From Clostridium thermobutyricum DSM 4928 (GTDB taxonomy: Bacteria; Bacillota; Clostridia; Clostridiales; Clostridiaceae), in assembly GCF_002050515.1 (NCBI RefSeq), contig NZ_LTAY01000081.1, forward strand, positions 62,001-126,000: a stretch of 64,000 bases of DNA, in the 5' to 3' direction. The translations under genes and the position numbers were made by a program. The notes under the pieces were generated by a model. It saw nothing but the letters and a program-made list of their open reading frames with translations, was not told the DNA's origin and made no database searches. Shown piece by piece: positions 1-9,298 of this stretch; the stretch's first letter is position 1; each line of letters starts with the position of its first letter.

Positions 1-183
1 GTAATCCAATCTATTAGTGGAAATGAAAAACTAGCTAAAAGACTTTTAGCTCTTGGTTGCTTAGAAGGAACAGAAGTTAAATTAAAAGCTCGTTCTCCTT
101 TTAAAGACCCATTAATAATTACTTTCAGAGGATTCGATTTAGCTATAAGAAAAAATGATGCAAAAAATATAATTTTAGCTTAG
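1..183 (+). CDS. feoA: FeoA family protein, C-terminal part (cut by window edge)
   Basis: An open frame runs from the first base to a TAG at 181-183 and gives about 60 residues. It includes the stretch RLLALGCLEGTEV and ends RGFDLAIRKNDAKNIILA, which fits the SH3-like beta-barrel of FeoA, the small cytoplasmic partner of the FeoB iron transporter. The start lies outside the window. feoB follows 108 bp downstream on the same strand, which is the usual feoAB order. Identification rests on this short C-terminal pattern plus the neighbouring feoB. Confidence 0.85.
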   Translation, partial: VIQSISGNEKLAKRLLALGCLEGTEVKLKARSPFKDPLIITFRGFDLAIRKNDAKNIILA

Positions 184-291
184 AAATAAATATTTTTCTA
201 TAGATATAGTTTTAAATTTTAAAATAATATTCAGAAATATATTTTTTATGAAACGGCAATTTTTACAAAAGATATTGGAGGAGATTTAATA

Positions 292-2055
292 ATGACTACA
301 GTTGCTTTACTGGGTAACCCTAACGTAGGGAAAACTACCCTTTTTAACGCTTTGACTGGTTCTAATCAATATGTTGGGAACTGGCCTGGTGTTACAGTTG
401 AAAAAAAAGAAGGATATTTTAAGGATATAAAGATAGTAGACTTGCCTGGTATCTACGCTATGGATACTTTCTCTAACGAAGAAATAGTATCTAAAGAATT
501 TCTTTTAAGAGATGATGTAGATGTTATATTAAATATAGTTGATGGTTCAAAATTAGATAGAAATCTTTATTTAACAACTCAATTAAAAAAATTTAATAAG
601 CCAATAATATTAGCTATTAATATGATAGATGTTTTAGAAAGCAACGGATTCGAAATTGATTTTGAGAAACTTTCATCTGAAATGGATGTTACGGTAGTAC
701 CTATATCTGCTGCTAAAAAAAGCGGATTAAAAGAGCTTACAGACATTATAGAGAATAAAAAATGGGAAAACTCTATTTCAAATGAAAGATTTGATTTTAA
801 ATCTGAAAAAGAAGCTTATAAATTTATTGAAAACACTTTAAAAAAATCAATTAATAAGTCTGCTTCTATAAAAAAACCAATTTCTGAAAAGTTAGATAAG
901 TTTATTTTACATCCTATCTTAGCTTTTCCTATATTTATAGTAGCTATAGCCCTTATGTTCCAGCTTACTTTCGCTTGGGTTGGACAACCAATTTCTGATT
1001 GGTTAGATGGACTTTTAAATGATAGTTTAATTCCTTACCTAAGCCATTTACTTTCAGGAACTTCACCTTGGTTTAGTTCTTTATTAGTTGATGGTATAGT
1101 AGCTGGTGTTGGTAGTATTATAGTTTTACTACCTGTTATTCTTACTCTTTTTGCTTGTATAACTTTCTTAGAAGAAAGTGGTTATATGGCTAGAGTAGCA
1201 TTTTTAATGGATAAAATAATGAGAAAAATGGGACTTTCAGGTAAAGCATTTATTCCTTTAATAATTGGATTTGGATGTAATGTTCCTGCTATAATGTCTG
1301 CAAGAACTCTTGAAAGTGAAAAAGATAGAAAGCTAACAGCACTTTTAGTTCCATTAATGTCTTGTAATGCAAGACTTGCAATTTATTCAGTTTTTGTTTC
1401 TATATTCTTTAAAGAACATCAAGGATTAATAGTTGCATCACTTTACTTCTTAAGTGTATTTATTGCTTTTATACTTGGTGTAATATTTAAGAAAACACTT
1501 TTCAAAAAACAAGAAGAGCCTTTTATAATTGAGCTTCCTTCATATAGTATGCCTCAATTAAGTTCAATTGCTCTACAAGTTTGGGAAAAATGTAAATCTT
1601 TCTTAAAGAAAGCAGGAACACTTATATTTGCAATGAGCGTTTTAATATGGTTCTTATCAAACTTTAATGCAAGTGGTATGGCTGCTGATGTAAATAGTAG
1701 CTTCTTAGCTCAAATTGGACAATTTATATCACCAATATTTGCTCCACTTGGATTTGGAAACTGGCAATCAGCTGTTTCACTTCTTTCTGGTTTACTTGCA
1801 AAGGAATCAGTAATATCTACAATGCAAATAGTTTATGCTGGAGATTTAAACACAGTATTACCAACATTCTTTACTGCAGTTTCAGCTTATTCATTCCTTG
1901 TATTTGTATTACTTTATGTTCCTTGTATTTCAACTATTGGAGCAATGAAAAAAGAATATGGTGCAAAACTTACTACTTTCTCATTCGTATTCCAAACTAC
2001 ATTAGCTTGGGTAGTTTCATTAATAGTATTCGGAATAGGTTCACTTATAATGTAG
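292..2055 (+). CDS. feoB: Ferrous iron transport protein B (FeoB)
   Basis: FeoB imports Fe2+ across the cytoplasmic membrane and carries an N-terminal G domain. Visible G motifs are GNPNVGKTT (G1, residues 8-16), DLPG (G3, 50-53) and NMID (G4, 110-113). From about residue 210 the protein is hydrophobic and contains the two Gate segments, including the cysteine motif GFGCNVPAIMSAR. At 587 residues it is shorter than the roughly 770-residue E. coli protein but carries both G domain and membrane core, so it looks like a compact clostridial form. The ATG is preceded by GGAGGAG at 277-283. It lies between feoA and a Cys-rich FeoB-associated protein and is probably cotranscribed with both. No Fur box was visible in the 108 bp upstream. 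Confidence 0.96.
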   Translation: MTTVALLGNPNVGKTTLFNALTGSNQYVGNWPGVTVEKKEGYFKDIKIVDLPGIYAMDTFSNEEIVSKEFLLRDDVDVILNIVDGSKLDRNLYLTTQLKKFNKPIILAINMIDVLESNGFEIDFEKLSSEMDVTVVPISAAKKSGLKELTDIIENKKWENSISNERFDFKSEKEAYKFIENTLKKSINKSASIKKPISEKLDKFILHPILAFPIFIVAIALMFQLTFAWVGQPISDWLDGLLNDSLIPYLSHLLSGTSPWFSSLLVDGIVAGVGSIIVLLPVILTLFACITFLEESGYMARVAFLMDKIMRKMGLSGKAFIPLIIGFGCNVPAIMSARTLESEKDRKLTALLVPLMSCNARLAIYSVFVSIFFKEHQGLIVASLYFLSVFIAFILGVIFKKTLFKKQEEPFIIELPSYSMPQLSSIALQVWEKCKSFLKKAGTLIFAMSVLIWFLSNFNASGMAADVNSSFLAQIGQFISPIFAPLGFGNWQSAVSLLSGLLAKESVISTMQIVYAGDLNTVLPTFFTAVSAYSFLVFVLLYVPCISTIGAMKKEYGAKLTTFSFVFQTTLAWVVSLIVFGIGSLIM

Positions 2056-2071
2056 AAAGAAGGTTTTAATT

Positions 2072-2254
2072 ATGGTAGTTCAAATAATTATTGCAGCTTT
2101 AATAGTTGCATTCTCAATTTTCATAATATATAAAAACATAAAGAAATCAGCTAAAGGTGGTTGTAATTGTGGAGGTTGCTCAAAATCTAATTGTGCTTCT
2201 AGAAATATGACTAACGGAAGCTGTAATATCACCTTAGATAAAAAAGATAAATAA
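2072..2254 (+). CDS. FeoB-associated Cys-rich membrane protein
   Basis: This 60-residue protein has one N-terminal membrane helix (about residues 3-22). A short basic stretch follows, and then a cysteine cluster (CNCGGCSKSNC, with one more Cys near residue 51). This is the pattern of the FeoB-associated Cys-rich family (PF12669). Members sit directly after feoB and are thought to help bind or hand over iron, though the mechanism is not settled. It starts 16 bp after the feoB stop with an AGAAGG ribosome site and ends at the operon terminator. Confidence 0.88.
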   Translation: MVVQIIIAALIVAFSIFIIYKNIKKSAKGGCNCGGCSKSNCASRNMTNGSCNITLDKKDK

Positions 2255-2290
2255 AAAAAGTGTCTCAAAATAATTTTGGGACACTTTTTT
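2254..2290 (+). terminator. Rho-independent terminator of the feo operon
   Basis: The inverted repeat GTGTCTCAAAA / TTTTGGGACAC has a short AT loop and is flanked by an A run and a T6 run. It begins at the stop codon of the Cys-rich gene. Confidence 0.92.
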
Positions 2291-2460
2291 ATACTTATTT
2301 TTAAAATATCTTTTTAATGTTAATAGCACTATGTATTTTTTAAATTAATACTTTAAAATTTCTCATTCTTAGTTTTAAATTTAATCTATTTTCCATATAC
2401 TTTATTAAAGACATTTTGAAAAGGTTTAAAAATACTCTCAATACTCTAAAATTTATATAA

Positions 2461-2494
2461 ATAAAAATACTCAGAAAAGAAAACTTTTCTGAGT
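2461..2494 (-). terminator. Terminator, probably bidirectional
   Basis: The perfect 11-bp stem ACTCAGAAAAG / CTTTTCTGAGT (2469-2494) has a T-rich tail on the minus strand. It also has a T7 run on the plus strand. It directly follows the stop of the AI-2E family gene. Confidence 0.88.
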
Positions 2495-2500
2495 GTTTTT

Positions 2501-3616
2501 TTATTCTTGTAATCTACTTACAAATTCTTTATGCTCTGATGTATACTTGTACATTTTTCTATCATAATATACTTTTAATGTAGCAATTGTTGGTGATGCT
2601 AAAAGCATTCCTACCGCCCCAAAGAATCCTCCTCCAATTGTTACTCCAAGTATTATAAAAAATGGTCTAACTCCAACTTTTCCACCTATTAGCTTTGGAT
2701 CTAAATACCATGCATCAAATTGTTGTACTGCTAAAAGGAATATAAATACTGCTAAAGCTTTCCAAGGTGAAACAAATATACATACTCCTGCTGCTACTAT
2801 TTCTCCTATAAAAGGTCCAAAGTACGGAATCATATTTGTAAATCCAACTATTAAAGCAAGTAAAATTGCATATGGGGCTTTTAAAATAATAAGTCCCACT
2901 AAAGAAATTATTGCTATTATAAGAGAATCTAATGCTTTTGTTCCAATATATATTCCTATCATTTTATGATAAAGTCTTAGTGCCTCTAAAACTTTAAGTG
3001 AATACTTTTCTCCAATTATTAAACCTAAAAGTAATTTAGTATTATATATAAGTCTTTCTTTATCTAAAAGCACATATATAGAAACTAAAAATCCAAAACC
3101 AACCATAACAACATTTGCTGTTATATTTAATAATGATGTTGCTGAACCTTCTAATATATTTACAATAATTACTCCTATTTTACTAGATAAACTTGTTATA
3201 GTTTGAAGTACACCTGCATCATTTACAAGAGTAAATAATCTTTCATCTTTAAGAGCTGTATTTATCCATCCTTGTACTGTCTCCACATAGTTTGGTACTT
3301 CTTTTGCTATAGAGACAATACTATCTATTAAAGTTGGTATTACAAAAAGCCCTATTATAAATAAAATCCCTATAAAAAGTAAATATGTTAATCCTACTGC
3401 TGGTCCTCTTTTTAATTTTAATCTTTTTTCAAAGAGTTTCATTATTGGATTTAATATATATGCTATTATAAGGGCATATATAAATGGACTTATAATAGTC
3501 AGTAGCTTTTTAAAGAAAGATAAATATACATCATAATTATCTACTATTTTATATCCAATAACTGCAACAATTACAAAAATTAGAATATCTAAATATCTAA
3601 TATTTTTTCTTAACAT
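2501..3616 (-). CDS. AI-2E family transporter (membrane permease)
   Basis: The protein has 371 residues and about eight membrane segments, including the C-terminal motif GFTNMIPYFGPFIGE that is typical of PF01594 (AI-2E transporter, formerly UPF0118). Family members have been linked to autoinducer-2 export, Na+/H+ exchange and other roles, so the substrate cannot be named here. The ATG has GGGTGGGG just upstream on the minus strand. The gene is monocistronic, with its own terminator downstream. Confidence 0.88.
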   Translation of the reverse strand: MLRKNIRYLDILIFVIVAVIGYKIVDNYDVYLSFFKKLLTIISPFIYALIIAYILNPIMKLFEKRLKLKRGPAVGLTYLLFIGILFIIGLFVIPTLIDSIVSIAKEVPNYVETVQGWINTALKDERLFTLVNDAGVLQTITSLSSKIGVIIVNILEGSATSLLNITANVVMVGFGFLVSIYVLLDKERLIYNTKLLLGLIIGEKYSLKVLEALRLYHKMIGIYIGTKALDSLIIAIISLVGLIILKAPYAILLALIVGFTNMIPYFGPFIGEIVAAGVCIFVSPWKALAVFIFLLAVQQFDAWYLDPKLIGGKVGVRPFFIILGVTIGGGFFGAVGMLLASPTIATLKVYYDRKMYKYTSEHKEFVSRLQE

Positions 3617-3829
3617 TTCCCCACCCTTTCTTAATTTTCTTTATCTAAGTATAACATATTTTACCTTAAATATTTAATCATCTTTTATTAATTATTCATT
3701 AAATTTATTCATATTTTATAAATTTTAAAGTTACTAACTTATTCTATTTTTACTTATATTGAAATTATTAACTTTAACTAATTTTTTTAATCTAAACTAA
3801 AATATATTAATGTTCTCATAAGTTATTAG

Positions 3830-3864
3830 ACAACAATAAAAGAGCAACACTCGTGTTGCTCTTC
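3830..3864 (-). terminator. Terminator after the GNAT gene
   Basis: The stem AGAGCAACAC / GTGTTGCTCT (3841-3862) has a T-rich tail on the minus strand and lies just after the acetyltransferase stop codon. Confidence 0.88.
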
Positions 3865-3881
3865 TAATAAAATTACGTAAG

Positions 3882-4358
3882 TTATCTAAATTTTTCAAGT
3901 CTATAATGATTTTCTTCATCTAGTTCTTTAATTCCATTTTTGAAATCATAGCCCTTTTTTCTATAAAACTCACAACCAGTAATTGATGATGGAATTTCAA
4001 TTCTTTTTGCTCTTAAAAAATACTCATCATTTTCTAGAGTACTAATTATTTCGCTTCCAATACCTTTTCCATGTAGCTCTGGCAATACAAATATAGTTAG
4101 CAAAATACTTTCATCTTCTTTTCCCCAATAACTTGAAATTGCTCCACACCCAACAATAGTATTATTAATACATGCAACATACATATGTGCATAACTTGCA
4201 ATAGCTAATACTTTTTGAGAATTATATACATTAGATAATTGTTGCATATCTTCTGAATTATAATCCTTAATATTTACTTCTAAAAAGTTTCTTTTTATTA
4301 TTTGAGATATTTTTTCTGCATCCTCACTTTTAAATTGTCTTATTTTTAAATAATCCAT
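3882..4358 (-). CDS. GNAT family N-acetyltransferase
   Basis: This 158-residue protein has the GNAT fold. The acetyl-CoA pyrophosphate loop HGKGIG (motif A) is at residues 96-101, and the second conserved half, ending CEFYRKKGYDFKNG, follows. The substrate is unknown; the layout suggests a small-molecule or protein N-acetyltransferase. The ATG is preceded by GGAGGAAGAGG. It is a single-gene unit with its own terminator, followed upstream by a decayed transposase. Confidence 0.87.
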   Translation of the reverse strand: MDYLKIRQFKSEDAEKISQIIKRNFLEVNIKDYNSEDMQQLSNVYNSQKVLAIASYAHMYVACINNTIVGCGAISSYWGKEDESILLTIFVLPELHGKGIGSEIISTLENDEYFLRAKRIEIPSSITGCEFYRKKGYDFKNGIKELDEENHYRLEKFR

Positions 4359-4479
4359 AAACCTCTTCCTCCCATACTTTAAACAAAGTGATTTGTATTT
4401 TAATTATGATATAAACACTTCGTTTAACAAATATTACCACAAACAATATAAATTTTCTATAAAATAAATAATTGCTATA

Positions 4480-5315
4480 TTAAAACCCAATAGTTCTTAA
4501 TCCAAATTCATTTGTTTTACTTGTTGTATGCGAGGTGTGAGAGTGTATCAATAGATTTCTAACCTTGATTATATCTTTATCTGTTTTAAAATATTCTAAC
4601 CACCTAAACTATGCTAAATAATCGGATAGGTATTTTGTTGCAACACCATTAAACCTAGTCATCCAATTCTTTAATTTGCTATGAAAAGAATTAACGTGTT
4701 GTAGATGATATATACCCTCTTTTTTCTTGCCTTTAGGCAACTGAACCAATTCTAAATTAGATTCTCTTGCAAACTTTTTAAAGCTTCTACATAAGTCTGT
4801 ACAAGCTATAGCTTCACTATCTATCTTATTCTCAAATAATCTGCGAATAGCGGCAGCACTTATTTTACCTCTACCTACTGGCTCGAAAATTATATTTCTA
4901 GAGCAGTCTAAGGCTACCATTACAGAGATTTGCTCTTTACTTAAACCTCTCTTTTTCTTTAGCTAGAACATTTTGGTCTGGTTTAACTCCTCTTTTATAT
5001 GCTTTTCTAGGCATTTTGAATACTGAATTTTATGTATGATACCCCTTAAAGGATTCACGAAAAAACGTATCATCACATTCGACAATACCTTCTACAGAGC
5101 CAGTTCCAAGAAACTTTTTAACTCCATCTAGTATCTTATGTCGCCAATAAAAAGATGTAGCTAAACTTATTCTAGTTTCTTGATCACATTTTTTAAGAGT
5201 ATATCCAGCTATCATACATTTAGCATATGTAATCCATTTATCAATAGTTTTTTTACTATTATATGAAGGAGAGTGAGTGAAATCTGTAAATGTCTTTCTG
5301 CAAGAAAGACAATTT
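4480..5315 (-). pseudogene. Degenerate IS1595-type (ISXO2-like) transposase
   Basis: Pieces of one transposase can be read in different minus-strand frames. First come CRKTFTDFTHSPSYNS and KWITYAKCMIAGYTLKKC (end of the zinc ribbon and helical part), then VECDDTFFRESFKG (first Asp). Next are CTDLCRSFKKFA (second Asp) and HLQHVNSFHSKLKNW (third catalytic region), and last a C-terminal end TNEFGLRTIGF with its TAA at 4480-4482. The gene is broken by in-frame stops after KGYHT and after YLSDYLA, and by at least two frameshifts between 4920 and 5040. The 5' end, including the first CxxC pair, is missing. It cannot make an active transposase. No terminal repeats or target duplication were recognised. 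Confidence 0.88.
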
Positions 5316-5317
5316 TA

Positions 5318-5352
5318 TTAAAATAAAAAGCTGTAGTAAAAATCTACAGCTT
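5318..5352 (-). terminator. Terminator after gatZ
   Basis: The stem AAGCTGTAG / CTACAGCTT (5328-5352) has a 7-nt loop and a T-rich tail on the minus strand. It lies 63 bp beyond the gatZ stop and abuts the transposase remnant. Confidence 0.85.
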
Positions 5353-5414
5353 AAAAGTTTTCTATTTTTATTTTCTTTTTAAATCAATAAATAAAATTAT
5401 ATTAAAATAAATTC

Positions 5415-6758
5415 TTATTTGTCTTCTACAGCAAATATATAATCATCTACATATTCACCTATAAAATCTTTTAATAAGTTTAACCCTTTTGGTTTTAACT
5501 CTCCATCTCTAACTTTTTTATATTGATTATGCATATATTGACTTATAAGTGCTATAGGAATTTCTTCCTTATCTAAATTATTAATCATCTTATTAAAAGA
5601 ATATTCTACTTCTTCATTTGGCATATAGTATCTACATCTATCTGAAAGACTATACATTCTTGAAAATCTAATATTTTCAGAAGTTCCTGAATAATGTTTA
5701 ATCCAATTTTCAGGATGTTTAACCATATTATAATCTAAAGTTTGAATAAACCTTGATTCTTCTATATCTGGTCTAAATCTAAACATTTCCTCTTCTATCT
5801 TATTTAATGCAAAAGCTGCCTCTCTAAATCCAAAAGTTAAAGCTGGTCCAACTTTTAAAATATTAAATCCATCTAATACCATTTCTCTTAATGATTTTGG
5901 AGATTGATAATCTGTTGAATGAGCTTCAAATACTAAATTATCATATTCCTTTAATGCTTTTGATAAATCTTTTGCTTTTTCTCTTTCATATTTCCAAACA
6001 GTATCACTTGAAAATTCAACTCCAGGTTGTACAACAACTCCTACAACATAATTAAAAGCTTCTTCTACTCCATGTTCTTTAAACTTCTTCTTGAAAACTT
6101 CTACTGTATTTTTGAAATCTTCTACTCTTGTAACCTTTATTCCATTTTCTATTTCTTCTTCAGCCTCTTCTGCTTGTACTCCTCCTGGAACTGGAACTTC
6201 ACTTCCTACAACATAAATTGGATGTATTGCATCTTCATTTGTTTTTAAAAGCTCTCTATATGCTATCTCTGCTACATTACAAAGGATTGCTGCTCTTTCA
6301 GCTATTAAATCATCTCCAAATACACCTTTTTCTAAATCATCATATATAGGCATACTTGTATCTATATGAATTTTAGTAAAACCAGCTAATACATAATCTC
6401 TTATTAAAACTTTAGCTTTTTCCATTGCTTCTTCTTGAACAAGTTTAGTCCATGTTAATGGACCTAAATGGTCTCCACCTAATATTATTCTATCTTTAGG
6501 AAAATTCACTTTATCTGCAATTTTATAAACATAATTTACAAAATCTTTTGGTTGCATTCCAGTATATCCGCCATCTTGATTTACTTGATTTGCAGTAGAT
6601 TCAATTAACAAATCTAAATCTTTATCTATAACTCTTTCCATAGCTGCTTCTATAACATACTCATTTGAAGTGCAAACTGAAAATATTCCTACATTTTCTC
6701 CATTTTTATATCTATTAACTAACTCTCTTATTGGATGTTCTTTAACTTTCAATAACAT
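5415..6758 (-). CDS. gatZ: D-tagatose-bisphosphate aldolase, class II, non-catalytic subunit (GatZ/KbaZ)
   Basis: This 447-residue protein matches the GatZ/KbaZ family (PF08013). Typical stretches are FSVCTSNEYVIEAAM, LLIESTANQVNQDGGYTGM, GGDHLGPLTW and FEAHSTDYQS. In enterobacteria GatZ is needed for full activity and stability of the class II aldolase GatY/KbaY, which splits tagatose 1,6-bisphosphate into glyceraldehyde-3-phosphate and DHAP. No GatY/KbaY or galactitol/GalNAc PTS gene lies nearby, so this is an orphan copy; the partner may be encoded elsewhere or the protein may act alone. The ATG has an upstream GAGGAG. It has its own terminator. Confidence 0.9.
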   Translation of the reverse strand: MLLKVKEHPIRELVNRYKNGENVGIFSVCTSNEYVIEAAMERVIDKDLDLLIESTANQVNQDGGYTGMQPKDFVNYVYKIADKVNFPKDRIILGGDHLGPLTWTKLVQEEAMEKAKVLIRDYVLAGFTKIHIDTSMPIYDDLEKGVFGDDLIAERAAILCNVAEIAYRELLKTNEDAIHPIYVVGSEVPVPGGVQAEEAEEEIENGIKVTRVEDFKNTVEVFKKKFKEHGVEEAFNYVVGVVVQPGVEFSSDTVWKYEREKAKDLSKALKEYDNLVFEAHSTDYQSPKSLREMVLDGFNILKVGPALTFGFREAAFALNKIEEEMFRFRPDIEESRFIQTLDYNMVKHPENWIKHYSGTSENIRFSRMYSLSDRCRYYMPNEEVEYSFNKMINNLDKEEIPIALISQYMHNQYKKVRDGELKPKGLNLLKDFIGEYVDDYIFAVEDK

Positions 6759-6950
6759 AAACTAACTCACTCCTCATATAATTCTCAAAATTTTAAAACA
6801 TTAATATAACCTATTATTTTATTTATATAGAAATGCTTATTACCTAAGCTATTTGACATGCTTAGCAATATCTCTAATAAACATACCAACATATTTTTAT
6901 TTCTTTATAAAAAATTTAATTATTTATTCCATTAAATTTTTTACTTAAAT

Positions 6951-8141
6951 TTATATATAATCTTTTTTATTAATAACCTTTTCCAATCTACTTAAAACTT
7001 CTAAAAGAATTTTCTTAGGTGTTCCTATATTTAATCTAACCCATCCTAAACCATCTTTAACAAAATAACTTCCAACTACCATTGAAACATTTGCCTTGTC
7101 AAAAAACTCTTTTAACTCTTTTTCATCTTTAAATACTTCCTCAATGTTTATCCAAGCTAAAAAGCTAGAATCAGATTTCATTACTTTTGCTTTTGGCATA
7201 TGTTTTTCAAACCATTTATATAAAATTTCAAAGTTTTCTGCTATATATTTAGTTGCTTCATCTAGCCATTCTTCACTTTCATTATAAGCTGCAATAATTG
7301 CTGGAACTGCAAAAACATGTGGGCTTGTCACATAAACTTTTTTAAGATAATTAAGCATCTTTTCTCTTATTTCTTCATTTCTTATAACTAAATAAGAAGA
7401 TTTAAGCCCTCCTAAATTAAAGCCTTTATTTGGTGAAATACACATTATACTATTTTTCCATATCTCATCATTAGCATTCCAAAGTGTTGTAAATTCTTCT
7501 CTTTTAAACACTATATCTCTATGAATTTCATCACAAACTAAAAGTACATTATGCTTAATACAAATCTTACTTAACTTATCTAATTCTTCTTTTGTCCAAA
7601 CTCTTCCACTAGGATTTTGTGGACTACAGAAAATAAATAATTTAACTTTATTTTCTACTATTTGTTTTTCCATCTCTTCAAAGTCTAAATAATATTTCAT
7701 ATCCTTAATCTTTAAAGTATTACAAATAAGCTTTGCATCTCCCATTTTTACAGCTTCTGCAAAAGGATCATAAGCTGGAGTATTTATCATTACAGCTTCT
7801 CCTTTTTCACAAAAACACTGAACTATATAATGTAATGCACTACAAGTTCCAAAAACTAATTTAATCCAATCCTTTTCTATATGAGCATTAAATCTTCTCT
7901 TATTCCAATTTATAACTGCATCATAATATTCATCATAAGTGTAAGTATATCCATACTCTCCTAAGCTAGCTCTATCTACTATTGCTTTTGTTATATAAGG
8001 TGAACAAGGAAAATCTAATTCTGCAATATCCATAGGTATTGCATCTTCTGCTAATCCAAACTTTTCTTCTAAAATTTTATTATCCCATTTACGACATTTA
8101 CTAAGCTTTCTATTTATAACTTTATCAAAATCATATTTCAT
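6951..8141 (-). CDS. PatB/MalY-type PLP-dependent C-S lyase (cystathionine beta-lyase-like aminotransferase)
   Basis: This 396-residue fold-type I PLP enzyme carries SPQNPSGR (Asn176), CDEIHRD (Asp204) and the PLP lysine in SPNKGFNLGGLK (Lys239). The start DFDKVINRKLSKCRKWD and the phrase PMDIAELDFPCSP mark the PatB/MalY subgroup. These enzymes usually cleave C-S bonds of cystathionine or S-substituted cysteines to thiol, pyruvate and ammonia. The ATG lies 1 bp beyond the stop of the M24 peptidase gene, with its ribosome site inside that gene, so the two are translationally linked. It is the last gene of the PTS/peptidase operon, which suggests that thioether amino acids are released from the operon's substrate. 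That link is inference. Confidence 0.88.
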   Translation of the reverse strand: MKYDFDKVINRKLSKCRKWDNKILEEKFGLAEDAIPMDIAELDFPCSPYITKAIVDRASLGEYGYTYTYDEYYDAVINWNKRRFNAHIEKDWIKLVFGTCSALHYIVQCFCEKGEAVMINTPAYDPFAEAVKMGDAKLICNTLKIKDMKYYLDFEEMEKQIVENKVKLFIFCSPQNPSGRVWTKEELDKLSKICIKHNVLLVCDEIHRDIVFKREEFTTLWNANDEIWKNSIMCISPNKGFNLGGLKSSYLVIRNEEIREKMLNYLKKVYVTSPHVFAVPAIIAAYNESEEWLDEATKYIAENFEILYKWFEKHMPKAKVMKSDSSFLAWINIEEVFKDEKELKEFFDKANVSMVVGSYFVKDGLGWVRLNIGTPKKILLEVLSRLEKVINKKDYI

Positions 8142-8142
8142 T

Positions 8143-9213
8143 TTATTTTGCCTCCAAAATAATTAATTTTTTAGTTGTTTTATTTAAAGGAACACCTTTA
8201 CCATTTATTATTGCTACATCATCTTCAATTCTTACTCCACCTAAAGAAGGAATATATATTCCTGGCTCACAACTCATTATCATTCCTTCTTCTAAGATTG
8301 TTTCACTTCTCTTATTAAGAATAGGGAACTCTCCACCACCTATTCCCATTCCATGTCCTAATCCATGAGTAAAATATTCTCCATAGCCATAACCCTCAAT
8401 TATTTTTCTAACATAATTATCTACTTCTTTTCCTTTTACGCCCTTTTTTATAAATTGAACTCCTTTTTCTTGAGCTTCTAAAACTATGTTATATATTTTT
8501 CTAAGCTCTTCCTTTGGTTCTCCAATACAAATAGTTCTAGTCATATCAGATTGATATCCTTTATAAACAACTCCAAAATCAATAGTTATAAATTCACCTT
8601 TTTTAAATTCTTTTTCAGTTGGTCTTCCATGAGGCATTGCTCCTCTAGTACCACTTGCAACTATTGTGTCAAAAGCCATACTTGAAGCTCCATTTTTTAA
8701 TGATAAATATTGTATAAGAGCTGATAATTCTATTTCTTTCATTCCCACTTTTATTTCTTTTAAGCATTCTTCAAATACTTTATCTGTTATTTCACATGCT
8801 TTTTTTACTAAATCTATTTCTTTTTCATCTTTGCATCTTCTTTCAAATTCAAGCTCATATTCTAATAAATCTATATTAAATCCTTCTTTTTGTAGCTTTA
8901 AATATTCTTTTGCTAATGTATTAGAAGATTCTATACAAAGTTCTTTTTTATCCCCTAATATCTCTTTTACTACCTCTATATAATTTTTATCTTGACTATG
9001 AGTTATTATATTAAACCCTTCTGTATTTTCTTTAGCTTCATTTGTATATCTTCCATCCATTATTTGATATATATCATCTTTAGTTATAAGAACTTTAACT
9101 CCACTTCCAGTTAATGCTCCTATATATTTTTTATTTTCTTTACCTTTTATTAAAATTGCATCTTTATTTTTTTCTAATAAAATTTTTCTAAATTTTTCTC
9201 TTCTATCTTTCAT
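8143..9213 (-). CDS. M24 family metallopeptidase (Xaa-Pro aminopeptidase type)
   Basis: The 356-residue protein has the N-terminal creatinase-like domain (about 1-125) and the pita-bread M24 catalytic domain. The two-metal ligands can be read: Asp212 and Asp223 (IDFG...YQSDMTRT), His287 (THGLGHGMG), Glu316 (SCEPGIY) and Glu330 (VRIEDDV). It is expected to remove N-terminal residues, often before proline, from small peptides in the cytoplasm. It sits between the PTS genes and patB. A hairpin separates it from the PTS IIC gene, so expression may be partly uncoupled from the PTS. Confidence 0.9.
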   Translation of the reverse strand: MKDRREKFRKILLEKNKDAILIKGKENKKYIGALTGSGVKVLITKDDIYQIMDGRYTNEAKENTEGFNIITHSQDKNYIEVVKEILGDKKELCIESSNTLAKEYLKLQKEGFNIDLLEYELEFERRCKDEKEIDLVKKACEITDKVFEECLKEIKVGMKEIELSALIQYLSLKNGASSMAFDTIVASGTRGAMPHGRPTEKEFKKGEFITIDFGVVYKGYQSDMTRTICIGEPKEELRKIYNIVLEAQEKGVQFIKKGVKGKEVDNYVRKIIEGYGYGEYFTHGLGHGMGIGGGEFPILNKRSETILEEGMIMSCEPGIYIPSLGGVRIEDDVAIINGKGVPLNKTTKKLIILEAK

Positions 9214-9230
9214 AATTAACCTCTCACTTA

Positions 9231-9274
9231 TAAAGAAAGAGCAATATAAAACTTATTTGTTAAATATTGCTCTT
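9231..9274 (-). terminator. Intra-operon hairpin, possible leaky terminator
   Basis: The stem AAGAGCAATAT / ATATTGCTCTT (9237-9274) has a 16-nt loop and lies in the 85-bp gap between the IIC gene and the M24 peptidase gene. The T tail on the minus strand is weak (TTCTTTAT). It may give partial termination or act as an mRNA stability element. Confidence 0.6.
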
Positions 9275-9298
9275 ATTAATATTTTTTATTTTAATTAT

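Noticed and set aside
2080-2268. 62-codon minus-strand ORF over the Cys-rich feo gene
   Set aside because: Antisense frame of a recognised gene, and it begins inside the feo terminator.
5292-5310. Perfect hairpin GTCTTTCT-GCA-AGAAAGAC as a terminator
   Set aside because: It falls inside the zinc-ribbon coding remnant (CLSCRKTF) of the transposase and has no proper T run; the gatZ terminator is the separate hairpin at 5328-5352.
6844-6865. CTAAGC/GCTTAG hairpin after the C-S lyase gene as a terminator
   Set aside because: The stem is only 6 bp with a 10-nt loop and no T run; it is too weak to call.
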